From contig JAQBXX010000013.1 in the NCBI GenBank assembly GCA_027624315.1, positions 1 through 37,604 of the forward strand: a stretch of 37,604 nucleotides of DNA, given 5' to 3'. This DNA comes from Pseudomonadota bacterium. Lineage in GTDB: Bacteria > Pseudomonadota > Gammaproteobacteria > SURF-13. The notes below the pieces were generated by a model. That model searched no databases. It worked only from the letters and a program-made list of their open reading frames with translations, and was not told where the DNA came from. The number at the start of each line of letters is the position of its first letter. Position 1 is the first letter of the stretch. This document shows, piece by piece, positions 16,214 through 24,455 of this stretch. Both the position numbers and the translations under genes were made by a program.

Positions 16214-17557
16214 ATGGCACCCACCGAAGGTCAACGTGAAGGCAGTCTGGAGGCGCCCACGCGTCACGACCTGGACTGGAAAAATCCCGAATTTTACAAC
16301 GAACCCGCGCTGCTGCATGAACTCGAGCGGGTGTTTGATATTTGCCATGGCTGCCGCCGTTGCTTCAATCTGTGCCAGTCGTTTCCGACGCTGTTCGATG
16401 CCATCGACGCGTCACCCACGATGGAACTCGACAGCGTGGATAAAAAAGTGTACTGGGAAGTGGTCGATCACTGCTACCTGTGCGACATGTGCTTCATGAC
16501 CAAGTGCCCCTATGTGCCGCCGCACCCGTTCAACGTCGACTTCCCTCATCTCATGTTGCGCGCCAAGGCGGTAAAGTATCAGAAGGGTGAGGTAAAGACG
16601 CGCGACAGGATTCTCACCAGCACCGACACCGTAGGCAAGCTCGCCGGCATCCCGGTAGTCGTTCAAATAGTCAACGCGGCGAATAAAAACAAGGCGGCGC
16701 GTAAAATTCTGGACAAGACACTGGGCGTGCATCCGGACGCCTTCGTGCCGGAATATCACAGTGACACGCTGCACAAGCGCGAACGTGCGCGCGAGCGTCT
16801 GGAAGCCACCGCCATGCCGACGGCCAGCACACGCGGCAAGGTGGCACTGTTCGCCACCTGTTACGGCAATTACAACGAGCCGCAACTGGGCCAGGATTTG
16901 ATTGCGATCTTCGAGCACAACGGCATCCCGGTGCGGCTGGCCGAAAAAGAACAGTGCTGCGGCATGCCCAAACTTGAGCTCGGCGATCTCGACGCGGTGG
17001 CGCGCGCCAAGGACGCCAATATCCCGGTGCTGGCGCAACTGGTGGACGCGGGCTGGGATATTGTCGCGCCGGTGCCGTCCTGCGTGCTGATGTTCAAGCA
17101 GGAACTGCCGCTCATGTTCCCCGGCGACAAGGATGTGCTGAAGGTGAAGAATGCCATCTATGATCCGTTTGAATATCTCATGCTGCGGCACAAGGACGGC
17201 GCGCTCAAGACCGATTTCAAGCAACCGCTGGGCAAGGTTGCCTATCATGTGGCGTGCCATGTGCGCGTGCAAAACATGGGGCTCAAGACGCGCGAGGTGC
17301 TGCAACTCGTGCCCGATACCCAGGTGGAGCCGATAGAGCGCTGCTCCGGCCACAACGGCACCTACGCGGCGAAGAGCGAATTTCATGCGCAGGCGATGAA
17401 GATCGGCAGGCCGGTGGTCGAGCGCATTGCGAAGTCCGGTGCTGACCACTATACGAGCGACTGCCCGATTGCCGGGCACCATCTGGGTGCGGGACTGGCG
17501 AACGGCACTCAGCCCACGCACCCGCTTACCCTGTTACGTACTGCTTACGGGATCTGA
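16214..17557 (+). CDS. Heterodisulfide reductase/GlpC-like Fe-S oxidoreductase subunit
   Basis: A 447-residue electron-transfer protein. The N-terminal third has two [4Fe-4S] sites: CHGCRRCFNLC (Cys44, 47, 50, 54) and CYLCDMCFMTKCPY (Cys87, 90, 93, 98). The C-terminal part has two CCG-type cysteine-rich domains: ATCYGNYNEP...CCGMP, and ACHVRVQNMG...CSGHNGTY, in which CCG reads CSG. There is no signal peptide or membrane helix. This family is commonly encoded beside rubrerythrin and DUF3501 proteins. Here it probably supplies electrons to the rubredoxin-less rubrerythrin, which is inference. The 4-bp gap to the following EncFtn-like gene indicates one transcript. No ribosome-binding site of note: the leader is taken by repeat F. 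Confidence 0.87.
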   Translation: MAPTEGQREGSLEAPTRHDLDWKNPEFYNEPALLHELERVFDICHGCRRCFNLCQSFPTLFDAIDASPTMELDSVDKKVYWEVVDHCYLCDMCFMTKCPYVPPHPFNVDFPHLMLRAKAVKYQKGEVKTRDRILTSTDTVGKLAGIPVVVQIVNAANKNKAARKILDKTLGVHPDAFVPEYHSDTLHKRERARERLEATAMPTASTRGKVALFATCYGNYNEPQLGQDLIAIFEHNGIPVRLAEKEQCCGMPKLELGDLDAVARAKDANIPVLAQLVDAGWDIVAPVPSCVLMFKQELPLMFPGDKDVLKVKNAIYDPFEYLMLRHKDGALKTDFKQPLGKVAYHVACHVRVQNMGLKTREVLQLVPDTQVEPIERCSGHNGTYAAKSEFHAQAMKIGRPVVERIAKSGADHYTSDCPIAGHHLGAGLANGTQPTHPLTLLRTAYGI

Positions 17558-17562
17558 ACGCC

Positions 17563-17868
17563 ATGGCCAATGAGGGTTATCACGAAGCGATTGAAAGTCT
17601 GAGCGACGCAACGCGCGACATGCACCGCGCCATCGTCTCGCTCATGGAGGAACTGGAGGCGGTGGACTGGTACAACCAGCGTGTGGACGCCTGCAAGGAC
17701 GACGAACTGCGCGCCGTGCTCGCGCACAATCGTGATGAGGAAAAGGAACACGCGGCGATGGTGCTGGAATGGATACGGCGCCGCGATCCTGTGTTTGACA
17801 AGGAATTGCGCGATTATCTCTTCACCGACAAGCCGCTGGCCGCGCTTGAAGCAAAGCATAAACCGTGA
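17563..17868 (+). CDS. Encapsulated-ferritin (EncFtn) family protein without cargo peptide
   Basis: A 101-residue helical hairpin protein. The core HRAIVSLMEELEAVDWY and LAHNRDEEKEHAAMVLEW closely resembles the encapsulated ferritin of Rhodospirillum rubrum, including the ferroxidase ligands (Glu30/Glu32, Glu60, His63) and Trp36. Known EncFtn proteins oxidise ferrous iron as ring-shaped decamers inside an encapsulin shell, to which they are targeted by a short C-terminal peptide. Here the protein stops at KHKP, soon after the conserved LFT segment, with no targeting peptide, and no encapsulin gene is present in the window. It is therefore a free-standing ferroxidase candidate. Its stop codon TGA is followed 14 bp later by the DUF3501 start. 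Confidence 0.88.
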   Translation: MANEGYHEAIESLSDATRDMHRAIVSLMEELEAVDWYNQRVDACKDDELRAVLAHNRDEEKEHAAMVLEWIRRRDPVFDKELRDYLFTDKPLAALEAKHKP

Positions 17869-17882
17869 CAGGATTCGTCGCC

Positions 17883-18467
17883 ATGAAAAAGCTCAGCCGT
17901 GACATGCTGTACCCGCTGGAGCAGTACGCACGCATGCGTAACGAATTCCGCGCCAAGGTCATGGAGCATAAAACCCACCGCCGTGTGCCGGTAGGGCCGC
18001 ACGCCACGCTGTATTTCGAAGACCAGCTCACCATGCACTACCAGGTGCAGGAGATGTTGCGCGTGGAACGCATCTTCGAGGAAGCAGGCATACTCGAAGA
18101 GATCGAGGCCTACAATCCGCTCGTTCCCGATGGTGCCAACTGGAAGGCGACCTTCATGATCCAGTACGACGACGAGGGTGAGCGCCGCGGCGCGCTTGCG
18201 CGCATGATCGGCATTGAAGACCGCGTGTGGGTGAAGGTGGGCGGCCATGAGCACGTGTGGGCGATTGCCGATGAGGATCTGGAGCGCGAGAATGAGCAAA
18301 AGACTTCCTCGGTGCATTTCCTGCGCTTCGAGCTGACGCCGGCGATGGTCGCCGCGGCCAAGGCCGGCGCCGCCATCGGTGTGGGCATCGAGCACCCGGC
18401 GTACTGCCACCAGGCCGACCCGGTGCCGGACGATGTGCGCGCGTCGCTGGTGCAGGACCTGGATTGA
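17883..18467 (+). CDS. DUF3501 family protein
   Basis: A 194-residue cytosolic protein of the DUF3501 family, recognised from YEDQLTMHYQVQEMLRVERIFEE-type sequence (here YFEDQLTMHYQ) and from WKATFMIQYDDEGER. The family has no established biochemical function but is repeatedly found next to rubrerythrin and a GlpC-like Fe-S protein, as here. The ATG at 17883 (MKKLSRDML) is preferred; an AGGA lies 9 nt upstream. A GTG at 17865 overlapping the previous stop would add six residues. It probably belongs to the same transcript as the two genes upstream. A role in peroxide or iron handling is inference from context alone. Confidence 0.85.
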   Translation: MKKLSRDMLYPLEQYARMRNEFRAKVMEHKTHRRVPVGPHATLYFEDQLTMHYQVQEMLRVERIFEEAGILEEIEAYNPLVPDGANWKATFMIQYDDEGERRGALARMIGIEDRVWVKVGGHEHVWAIADEDLERENEQKTSSVHFLRFELTPAMVAAAKAGAAIGVGIEHPAYCHQADPVPDDVRASLVQDLD

Positions 18468-18477
18468 TTCCGGCGTG

Positions 18478-19008
18478 ATGCACGTTCGCCTCCCTGCACT
18501 GTTGCTTCTGGTTGCACTGTTGCCTGGCCCGCTCGCCGCAGCACCCTACGAGCGCGAATATGACGAGCCCGCGCCGTGGACCGAAGATGTCAAGGCGCTG
18601 CCTGCGTTGCCGCAGGAAGACGACCTCATTGCGCTCGACGTGGATGGGCCGCAGCGCAACTTCAAGCACTACATCGACGCCAAATCCGTGGCGACGTATG
18701 GTGACGGCGTAGTCACCTACACCGTCACCATCGTCTCCGACAGCGGTGCAAAAAATATCTTCTTTGAAGGCATGCGCTGCGATATGGGGCGTTACAAGAC
18801 GTACGCCTACGGCACTGGTGATGGCGCATTTCAGCAGAGCCTGACGGCCTCGTGGCAGCGGGTGCGCACGCGTAACGGCCCGACCAACTACCGCAGCGAC
18901 CTGCTGCGTTACTACCTGTGTGATGCCAGCGGGTTTCCGCTCAAGCCGGGACAGATCATCGAACGCCTGAAGCACCCGCAGATCATTCCCTCGCGCAATA
19001 ACGGCTGA
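18478..19008 (+). CDS. CNP1-like family secreted protein
   Basis: A 176-residue protein with a clear Sec signal peptide (MHVRLPALLLLVALLPGPLAAA, cleavage predicted after about residue 22). The mature part resembles the CNP1-like family, first described as a conserved neisserial protein: AKSVATYGDGVVTYTVTIVSDSGAKNIFFEGMRC, then YKTYAYGTGDGAF. Two cysteines (MRCDMG and YYLCDASG) could form a disulfide in the periplasm. Function is unknown. The ATG at 18478 is 10 bp after the DUF3501 stop, so it may be co-transcribed with that gene, yet no strong ribosome-binding site is seen. Confidence 0.78.
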   Translation: MHVRLPALLLLVALLPGPLAAAPYEREYDEPAPWTEDVKALPALPQEDDLIALDVDGPQRNFKHYIDAKSVATYGDGVVTYTVTIVSDSGAKNIFFEGMRCDMGRYKTYAYGTGDGAFQQSLTASWQRVRTRNGPTNYRSDLLRYYLCDASGFPLKPGQIIERLKHPQIIPSRNNG

Positions 19009-19020
19009 CCATGGCCTCCA

Positions 19021-19144
19021 ACTCAGGAGACGCACGAATGACGGCGCCTTATATGGCGTGTCTCCTGAGTAAATACCGTATTCACACTACCCCCACCCTG
19101 TCCCGCCCCCTAAACAAGGGGCGGGGACGCAGCGGAAAGTGTCG
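19021..19144. repeat. Composite G+E repeat (copy 2)
   Basis: Hairpin G: ACTCAGGAGAC with GTCTCCTGAGT, 11-bp perfect arms enclosing a ggcgcc-ttata-tggcg inner fold. It is followed by family E: cacactaccc, ccaccctgtcccgccccct, aaacaa, ggggcggggac, gcagcggaaagtgtcg. The pair reappears in the same order and orientation upstream of the Gx gene (copy 3). Here it occupies the leader of parE. Confidence 0.8.
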
Positions 19145-19160
19145 TGGTACTTGCTGACTT

Positions 19161-21056
19161 ATGAGTAACTACAACGCCTCCGCCATCGAAGTGCTGAGCG
19201 GCCTCGATCCGGTGCGGCGCCGTCCGGGCATGTACACCGACACCACGCGTCCGAATCATCTCGCGCAGGAGGTGATCGACAACAGTGTGGACGAGGCGCT
19301 CGGCGGATACGCCGCACACATCGATGTGACGCTGTACAAGGACGGCTCGCTCGCGGTGAGCGATGACGGCCGCGGCATGCCGGTGGACATGCACCCCGGG
19401 GAAAAGATTTCCGGCGTCGAACTCATCCTCACACGGCTGCACGCGGGCGGAAAATTCAGCGGCAAGGCGTACCGTTTTTCGGGCGGCCTGCACGGCGTGG
19501 GCGTGTCGGTGGTGAACGCGCTGTCCAAAAAGCTGGAGGTCTGGATACGGCGCGGCGGCAATGAGCATCACATGAGCTTCGCCGACGGCGACCCGCGCTC
19601 GCAACTCAAGGTCAGCGGCACGGTGGCCAAAAGTAAAACCGGAAACAGCACCGGCACCACGCTGCGTTTCTGGCCGGACGAAAAATATTTCGATACGCCC
19701 AAATTTTCCGTGTCGCGTCTCAAGCACCTGCTGCGCGCCAAGGCAGTGCTCTGCCCCGGCCTGCACGTGAGTTTCAGCGATGAGGCGAGCGGCGAAAAGG
19801 AAAGCTGGCAGTACGATGACGGTATCAAGGCCTATTTGCACGAAGCGCTGCTGGGCGCGCCCACCCTGCCCGCCGAGCCTTACGCCGGGAGCCTCCAGGG
19901 CAACGACGAGGCGGCGGAGTGGGCGCTCGCGTGGGCACCGGAACACGATGAAATCATCGCCGAGAGCTACGTCAACCTGATTCCCACCGCGCAGGGCGGC
20001 ACCCATGTCAACGGCTTGCGCACCGGCCTGACCGACGCAGTGCGTGAATTCTGCGAATTTCACACTCTGCTGCCGCGCGGCGTGAAGCTCTCCCCGGAGG
20101 ACGTGTTCGACAAGTGCAGTTACGTACTGTCGGTCAAGCTGCTCGATCCGCAATTCTCCGGCCAGACCAAGGAGCGCCTCACTTCGCGCGAGTGCGCCGC
20201 CTTTGTCGGCGGCGTGGTGAAGGACGGTTTCAGTCTGTGGCTGAACCAGCATGTCGATGTGGCCGGAAGTATCGCGCAGCTCGCCATCGACAATGCACAG
20301 CGCCGTCTGCGCGAAAGCAAAAACGTGGTGCGCAAGAAAATCGTGAGTGGCCCGGCGTTGCCCGGCAAGCTCGCCGATTGCACCCTGCAGGACCTGAAGC
20401 GCACCGAGCTGTTTCTGGTGGAAGGCGATTCCGCAGGCGGCTCCGCCAAGCAGGCGCGTGATCGCGTGTTTCAGGCCATTCTGCCGCTGCGCGGCAAGAT
20501 ACTGAACACCTGGGAAGTGGAGTCAGGTGCAGTGCTCGCCTCGCAGGAGGTGCATGACATTGCAGTCGCGATTGGTGTCGATCCCGGCTCGGATGATCTC
20601 GAAGGCCTGCGCTACGGCAAGATTTGCATCCTCGCCGACGCCGACTCCGACGGTGCACACATCGCCACGCTGTTGTGCGCGCTGTTCGTGCGTCACTTTC
20701 GCCCGCTGGTGGATGCCGGCCATGTCTATGCCGCCATGCCGCCGCTGTACCGCATCGATGCCGGCAAAGAGGTGTATTACGCGCTGGACGAGGGCGAGAA
20801 GCAGGGCGTGCTGGATCGCATCGCGGCAGAAAACAAGAAAGGCAAGATCAACGTGCAGCGCTTCAAGGGGCTGGGCGAAATGAATCCGGCGCAACTGCGC
20901 GAAACCACCATCGCCCCCGAGACGCGGCGTCTGATTCAACTTACGATCCAGGCCGGCGATGATACGCCGCAGCTCATGGACATGCTGCTGGCGAAAAAGC
21001 GCGCCGCCGACCGCAAGATCTGGCTGGAAAAAAAAGGCGACCTCGCCGCAGTATAG
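19161..21056 (+). CDS. parE: DNA topoisomerase IV subunit B
   Basis: ATPase subunit of topoisomerase IV, which decatenates replicated chromosomes with ParC. The 631-residue product carries the GHKL ATPase motifs (EVIDNSVDEAL, DDGRGMPV, GGLHGVGVSVVNALS), the TOPRIM elements EGDSAGGSAKQARDR and DADSDGAHI, and the IQRFKGLGEMNP-type stretch (here VQRFKGLGEMNP). Length of about 630 aa and absence of the long TOPRIM insertion mark it as ParE and not GyrB (about 800 aa). The composite repeat G+E fills the leader, and no Shine-Dalgarno sequence is seen before the ATG. parC is not in the window. Confidence 0.96.
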   Translation: MSNYNASAIEVLSGLDPVRRRPGMYTDTTRPNHLAQEVIDNSVDEALGGYAAHIDVTLYKDGSLAVSDDGRGMPVDMHPGEKISGVELILTRLHAGGKFSGKAYRFSGGLHGVGVSVVNALSKKLEVWIRRGGNEHHMSFADGDPRSQLKVSGTVAKSKTGNSTGTTLRFWPDEKYFDTPKFSVSRLKHLLRAKAVLCPGLHVSFSDEASGEKESWQYDDGIKAYLHEALLGAPTLPAEPYAGSLQGNDEAAEWALAWAPEHDEIIAESYVNLIPTAQGGTHVNGLRTGLTDAVREFCEFHTLLPRGVKLSPEDVFDKCSYVLSVKLLDPQFSGQTKERLTSRECAAFVGGVVKDGFSLWLNQHVDVAGSIAQLAIDNAQRRLRESKNVVRKKIVSGPALPGKLADCTLQDLKRTELFLVEGDSAGGSAKQARDRVFQAILPLRGKILNTWEVESGAVLASQEVHDIAVAIGVDPGSDDLEGLRYGKICILADADSDGAHIATLLCALFVRHFRPLVDAGHVYAAMPPLYRIDAGKEVYYALDEGEKQGVLDRIAAENKKGKINVQRFKGLGEMNPAQLRETTIAPETRRLIQLTIQAGDDTPQLMDMLLAKKRAADRKIWLEKKGDLAAV

Positions 21057-21123
21057 AGAGCAGTCGTTACCCGTAGTACTCGTAAGTCACCGGTTTCCCT
21101 CACACTTAAAACAGCCACTGAAG

Positions 21124-21618
21124 GTTGGGAGAGCTATCACGTGGCGCTCAATCTTTTTGCCAAGGCGCAATCTTCAGAAACCGCAGCAGGCGAGCGTTAT
21201 GCCTGCCTGCAGGCCGCACACGGCATTCTTGCGATGCTGGTGAGTATTCACGACCCTGCCCAGACTGCTGTCTCTCGCGCGTATTCTCATCGACATCGGG
21301 AAGCGCGAACAAGCGGTGCAGGTGTTGAATCGTCTGCTGGATATTTTTGATACAGGTGAAGATATGGCACTGGACGAGCCCTTTCTTGCGCTGTCGGATC
21401 AGGCCGCTTCGATAAACCCCGGCGCACGAATGGCGGAATGGATTTTCGCGTCGGTGCTGGAGCAGCGTGAAATACTGCATGCCTTCTCGGCGTTCTTTCT
21501 GGGGCCGGAGCACATCGAGGCGCTACAGGCCGTCGAACGCACCGGATTCATGGATGCGACTATGGCGCGGCGTCTGCGCCTCGTCGAGACACACTGGCAG
21601 CCACTCGCCTCAGGTTAA
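21124..21618 (+). pseudogene. Frameshifted remnant of the C-terminal module of a glycosyltransferase/FkbM-methyltransferase-type protein
   Basis: Two reading frames joined by a frameshift at about 21260-21270. The first reads GWESYHVALNLFAKAQ...GERYACLQAAHGILAMLVSIHDP. The second reads LLSLARILIDIGKREQAVQVLNRLLDIFD...LDEPFLALS...EWIFASVLEQREILHAFSAFF and ends at TAA. Together they resemble the helical tail found behind glycosyltransferase and FkbM-type methyltransferase domains in large surface-polysaccharide enzymes. The catalytic part is missing. The fragment begins in parE's frame just downstream of the parE stop. It is a truncated, frameshifted relic. Family assignment is from memory of the tail. 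Confidence 0.6.
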
Positions 21619-21642
21619 CTATTTGGGGCTATGTGTATCTTG

Positions 21643-21937
21643 ATTTACAGCCGATACACCATTGCTGCTTGATGCGCTGCGCCAGGCATCGGTCCAGGGC
21701 GATGCACAGGTGGCGCATCGTACCGCGCACAGCCTGACATCCACCAGTGCGCATCTTGGGGCGACGGTACTTTCTGCATTGGCCCGGGAGATTGAGAAGC
21801 TGGGGCGCGAGGGCGATCTGGCACAGGTAAGCGCCAGGCTGCCTCTGATAGAGCGGAAATATCAGGCTGCGCACACGGCGCTTGAGGAGATACGCGCACA
21901 ACGCCCGCGCTACGGTTCAGGCGCGGTACAGCAGTAA
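21643..21937 (+). pseudogene. Remnant Hpt (histidine phosphotransfer) domain from a hybrid sensor kinase
   Basis: Open frame starting right after an in-frame TGA: ADTPLLLDALRQASVQGDAQVAHRTAHSLTSTSAHLGA, then a helix LAREIEKLGREGDL and a terminal helix. The pattern H-x-AHSL-K/T-S-x-SAxLGA is the Hpt phosphorylation site of phosphorelay proteins. The lysine usual after HSL is Thr here. No kinase or receiver domain is present and there is no start with a ribosome-binding site, so it is the C-terminal scrap of a lost hybrid histidine kinase. Confidence 0.6.
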
Positions 21938-21994
21938 AGCAAGACTGTCCCAGCACCGGATGGTTGGCCGAGACACATGGGGCGCTTAACTGCT

Positions 21995-22070
21995 TCAACG
22001 CAAAGACGCAAAGAATGCCAAAATTCAAGCCTTATTCAATAACTTTGCGTCTTAGCGTCTTTGCGTTGAG
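21995..22070. repeat. Family A octamer-armed inverted repeat (copy A5)
   Basis: Left arm: tcaacgcaaag, acgcaaag. Right arm: actttgcg, tcttagcg, tctttgcgttgag, followed by tttt. It lies between the Hpt remnant and the convergent yggT, so it may terminate transcripts from both sides. Confidence 0.88.
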
Positions 22071-22092
22071 TTTTCGCTGTTACTGATACCGA

Positions 22093-22674
22093 TTATCCCA
22101 GCGCGAACGCACGCCCCAGGTCGGACAGCGGCGCGACCACCAGCATCGACGCCAGTTGCAGCGCGACCAGCACCACTATGGGCGACAAGTCCAGCCCTGA
22201 AATCGGCGGCAGTATGCGGCGCGCCGGCGCCAGCAGCGGCTCATTGAGGTTGTATAACAGCGCGGTGAGCAGATTGGATTCGCCCGGGCGCACCCAGCTT
22301 AAAATCACCTGGATCAGAATCGAAAACAGAAACACGTTGAGCAGGAGCGAGAGCAGGTCGGCTGCGGCCAGCAGCAGCAGGCCGCTCAGGTGCCAGCCCT
22401 GATTGACCAGCAGTCCTATCAGTGCGAGCTTTACCATTTGCAGCGCCAGCAACAGTAGCACCGAGGCGAGATCAACGCCGAACAGTCCCGGTATCACGCG
22501 CCGCAGCGGTACGAGTACGGGGTTGGTGATCTTCACCAGAAATTGCGAGAATGGATTATAAAAATCGGCGCGCACGATCTGCAACAATAGCCGCAGCAGC
22601 ACCGCCAGGATGTACATGCCGAATACGGCCTGAATCAGAAACACACCGGCGTTGCTGAAATAACTGCCGCTCAT
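22093..22674 (-). CDS. yggT: YggT family integral membrane protein
   Basis: A 193-residue protein with two YggT repeats. Each has a hydrophobic helix, then a basic NPxLxPxRRxIPxxxGxDLxxxxxL stretch (NPVLVPLRRVIPGLFGVDLA; EPLLAPARRILPPISGLDLS) and another helix. About four helices span the inner membrane. The family is loosely linked to cell division and osmotic stress but has no established activity. It overlaps proC by 4 nt (ATGA), and the proC-yggT order next to yggS and pilT is the usual gammaproteobacterial arrangement. Confidence 0.93.
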   Translation of the reverse strand: MSGSYFSNAGVFLIQAVFGMYILAVLLRLLLQIVRADFYNPFSQFLVKITNPVLVPLRRVIPGLFGVDLASVLLLLALQMVKLALIGLLVNQGWHLSGLLLLAAADLLSLLLNVFLFSILIQVILSWVRPGESNLLTALLYNLNEPLLAPARRILPPISGLDLSPIVVLVALQLASMLVVAPLSDLGRAFALG

Positions 22675-23498
22675 GCTGCACCCCCCAATAACGTGGCCAG
22701 TTCCACCGAGCGCGCATGTGCCGCCCGCAGTGCGGTTTCAAATAATGCTTCGATACGGCCTTCCTGCAATACGCGCAGCGCCTGCTCGGTGGTGCCGCCC
22801 GGCGAGGTGACGCGCGCGCGCAGTGCACCGCAGCCCTCGCTGCTTTCGAGCGCCATCTTGGCCGCGCCGAAGGCCGTCTCCAGTGTGAGCAGGTGCGCGG
22901 TCTCGCGCGGTAGTCCGAGCCGCATGGCGGCCTCTTCGAGCGCTTCCATTACCAGAAAAAAATACGCCGGCCCGCTGCCGGAGAGCGCGGTGACCGCATC
23001 CATCTGCGATTCATCCGTGAGCCATAACGCGAGGCCCACGGCGCGCAGGATATTTTCCGCCTGACTGCGTTGCGCCTCCGACACCAGGGCGTTGGCATAC
23101 AGCGCGCTGGCGCCGCTGCCCACCAGCGCGGGGGTGTTGGGCATGGCGCGCACCAGCGCGAGATCGCCGCCGAGCCAGGCGGCAAGTGCGCCGGTGCGTA
23201 TCCCGGCGGCGATGGAGATGACGAGCGGCTTGCGCCGCTGTAGCAGCGGTGCAAGCTCATGCGCCACTTCCCTGAGCGCCTGCGGTTTTACCGCGAGCAC
23301 CAGTACATCGGCGTGCTGTGCGGCATCGAGATTGGCGGTGGCGGTGTGTACGGAAAAGTCGCGTTGCAGGCCGGAAAGTTTGTCCTGACTGGGGTCACTC
23401 ACCCACAGTCGTTTGGGCGCACAGCCGTCGGCAATCAGGCCGCCGATCAGGCTGCGCGCCATGTTGCCTCCGCCAATAAAAGCGATGGTGTTTTTCAT
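22671..23498 (-). CDS. proC: Pyrroline-5-carboxylate reductase
   Basis: Last step of proline synthesis, NAD(P)H-dependent reduction of pyrroline-5-carboxylate. The 275-residue sequence has the Rossmann start IAFIGGGNMARSLIGGL, LAVKPQAL, RAMPNTPALVGSGASAL and the C-terminal signature GSGPAYFFLVMEALEEAAMRLG followed by VTSPGGTTEQALRVL. It is followed by yggT with a 4-nt overlap. A family C repeat region of about 180 bp separates it from yggS upstream, so it may not share the yggS transcript. Confidence 0.96.
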   Translation of the reverse strand: MKNTIAFIGGGNMARSLIGGLIADGCAPKRLWVSDPSQDKLSGLQRDFSVHTATANLDAAQHADVLVLAVKPQALREVAHELAPLLQRRKPLVISIAAGIRTGALAAWLGGDLALVRAMPNTPALVGSGASALYANALVSEAQRSQAENILRAVGLALWLTDESQMDAVTALSGSGPAYFFLVMEALEEAAMRLGLPRETAHLLTLETAFGAAKMALESSEGCGALRARVTSPGGTTEQALRVLQEGRIEALFETALRAAHARSVELATLLGGAA

Positions 23499-23523
23499 TA
23501 TCTGAAGTGTAGCGCACTGGGAC

Positions 23524-23706
23524 TAGAGGGGCTAGGGGCTGGCGGACATGTAGGTTGGGTTAGGCGCGGTTTTTTGCGCCGTAACCCAACAAAATCAAAA
23601 GCCGGTGTTGATGTGTACTGCCCATCCGTCGATGTTGCAGATTGAGTGTGTTGGGTTACGCGATAAAATCGCTAACCCAACCTACGCGACTCAACCCCTA
23701 GCCCCT
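23524..23706. repeat. Nested REP-like region, two family C hairpins inside an outer stem
   Basis: Outer arms: gggctaggggct and agcccctag. Inside are two C hairpins. The first (23550-23590) is GTAGGTTGGGTTAGGCGC, a T-rich loop, then gcgccgtaacccaac. The second (23649-23685) is inverted: gttgggttacgcgat, aaa, atcgctaacccaacctac. They share the (G)TTGGGTTA/TAACCCAAC stem and have GTAG or CTAC at the outer feet, as in REP pairs of opposite orientation. The outer right arm contains the yggS TAG stop. Confidence 0.8.
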
Positions 23707-24399
23707 GTCGCCAAATACTCCCCTGCCTATTCTCACCAGTGTGGCGCCTTCGGCGATAGCGGCCTCGAAATCCTCCGACATGCCCATCGAAAGCGTGTCG
23801 AGCGCCACACCCTGCGAACGCAGGTACTCATATGCCTCGCGCAGGGCGTGAAACGGCAGGCGCTGTTGTTCAAATTCGTGACACGGTGCGGGTATGGCCA
23901 TGAGTCCGCGCAGGCGCAGCTGCGGCAGCGCGGCTACCGCCGTGGCGAGTTCCGCCAGGTGATCGAGATCGACGCCGGATTTGCCCGGCTCACGGCTGAT
24001 ATTGACCTGAATACAGATATTGAGCGGGGGCAGGTGCGGCGGGCGTTGCGCGCTCAGACGCTGCGCGATGCCGAGCCGGTCGACACTGTGCACCCAGGAA
24101 AAGTGGGCCGCGACGCCTTGCGTTTTATTGCTTTGCAGCGGCCCGATGAAGTGCCACTCGAGGGCGCACTCCTGCAGAAGCGCAGCGGTGATTTTGGGCA
24201 GGGCCTCTTGCAGATAATTTTCGCCGAAGCGAGTCTGCCCGCATTCGCGGCAGGCGTTGGCAATTGTCTCGACCGCTACCGTTTTGCTCACCGCCACGAG
24301 TTGCACCGAGCCCGGCGCGCGTCCGTAGCGTATCTCGGCGCGCGCAATCCGCTCGCGCACAGCCTTGATGCGGTCGGCCAGTGATCGGGTTGCATGCAT
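23698..24399 (-). CDS. yggS: YggS family pyridoxal-phosphate homeostasis protein
   Basis: A 233-residue PLP-binding TIM-barrel protein (PLPBP/YggS), a single-domain relative of alanine racemase thought to buffer PLP, not to catalyse a reaction. LVAVSKT contains the PLP lysine (Lys39). FGENYLQEA, WHFIGPLQSNK, the VNISREPGKSGV loop and SMGMSEDFEAAI-EGAT-VRIG complete the family pattern. The TAG stop falls in the arm of the flanking repeat. It is divergent from pilT, with a 56-bp spacer, as in Pseudomonas. Confidence 0.95.
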   Translation of the reverse strand: MHATRSLADRIKAVRERIARAEIRYGRAPGSVQLVAVSKTVAVETIANACRECGQTRFGENYLQEALPKITAALLQECALEWHFIGPLQSNKTQGVAAHFSWVHSVDRLGIAQRLSAQRPPHLPPLNICIQVNISREPGKSGVDLDHLAELATAVAALPQLRLRGLMAIPAPCHEFEQQRLPFHALREAYEYLRSQGVALDTLSMGMSEDFEAAIAEGATLVRIGRGVFGDRG

Positions 24400-24455
24400 G
24401 CGGTGTACGTTGTACCTTAGCCTTATATAGTCACATCATACCAGCAGGACGTTTT

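Noticed and set aside
17563-18467. Encapsulin nanocompartment operon
   Set aside because: Only the ferritin-type partner is present; the 250-300 residue shell protein and the C-terminal cargo peptide are absent.
19161-21056. GyrB instead of ParE
   Set aside because: Length of 631 residues and absence of the long insertion in the TOPRIM region fit ParE.
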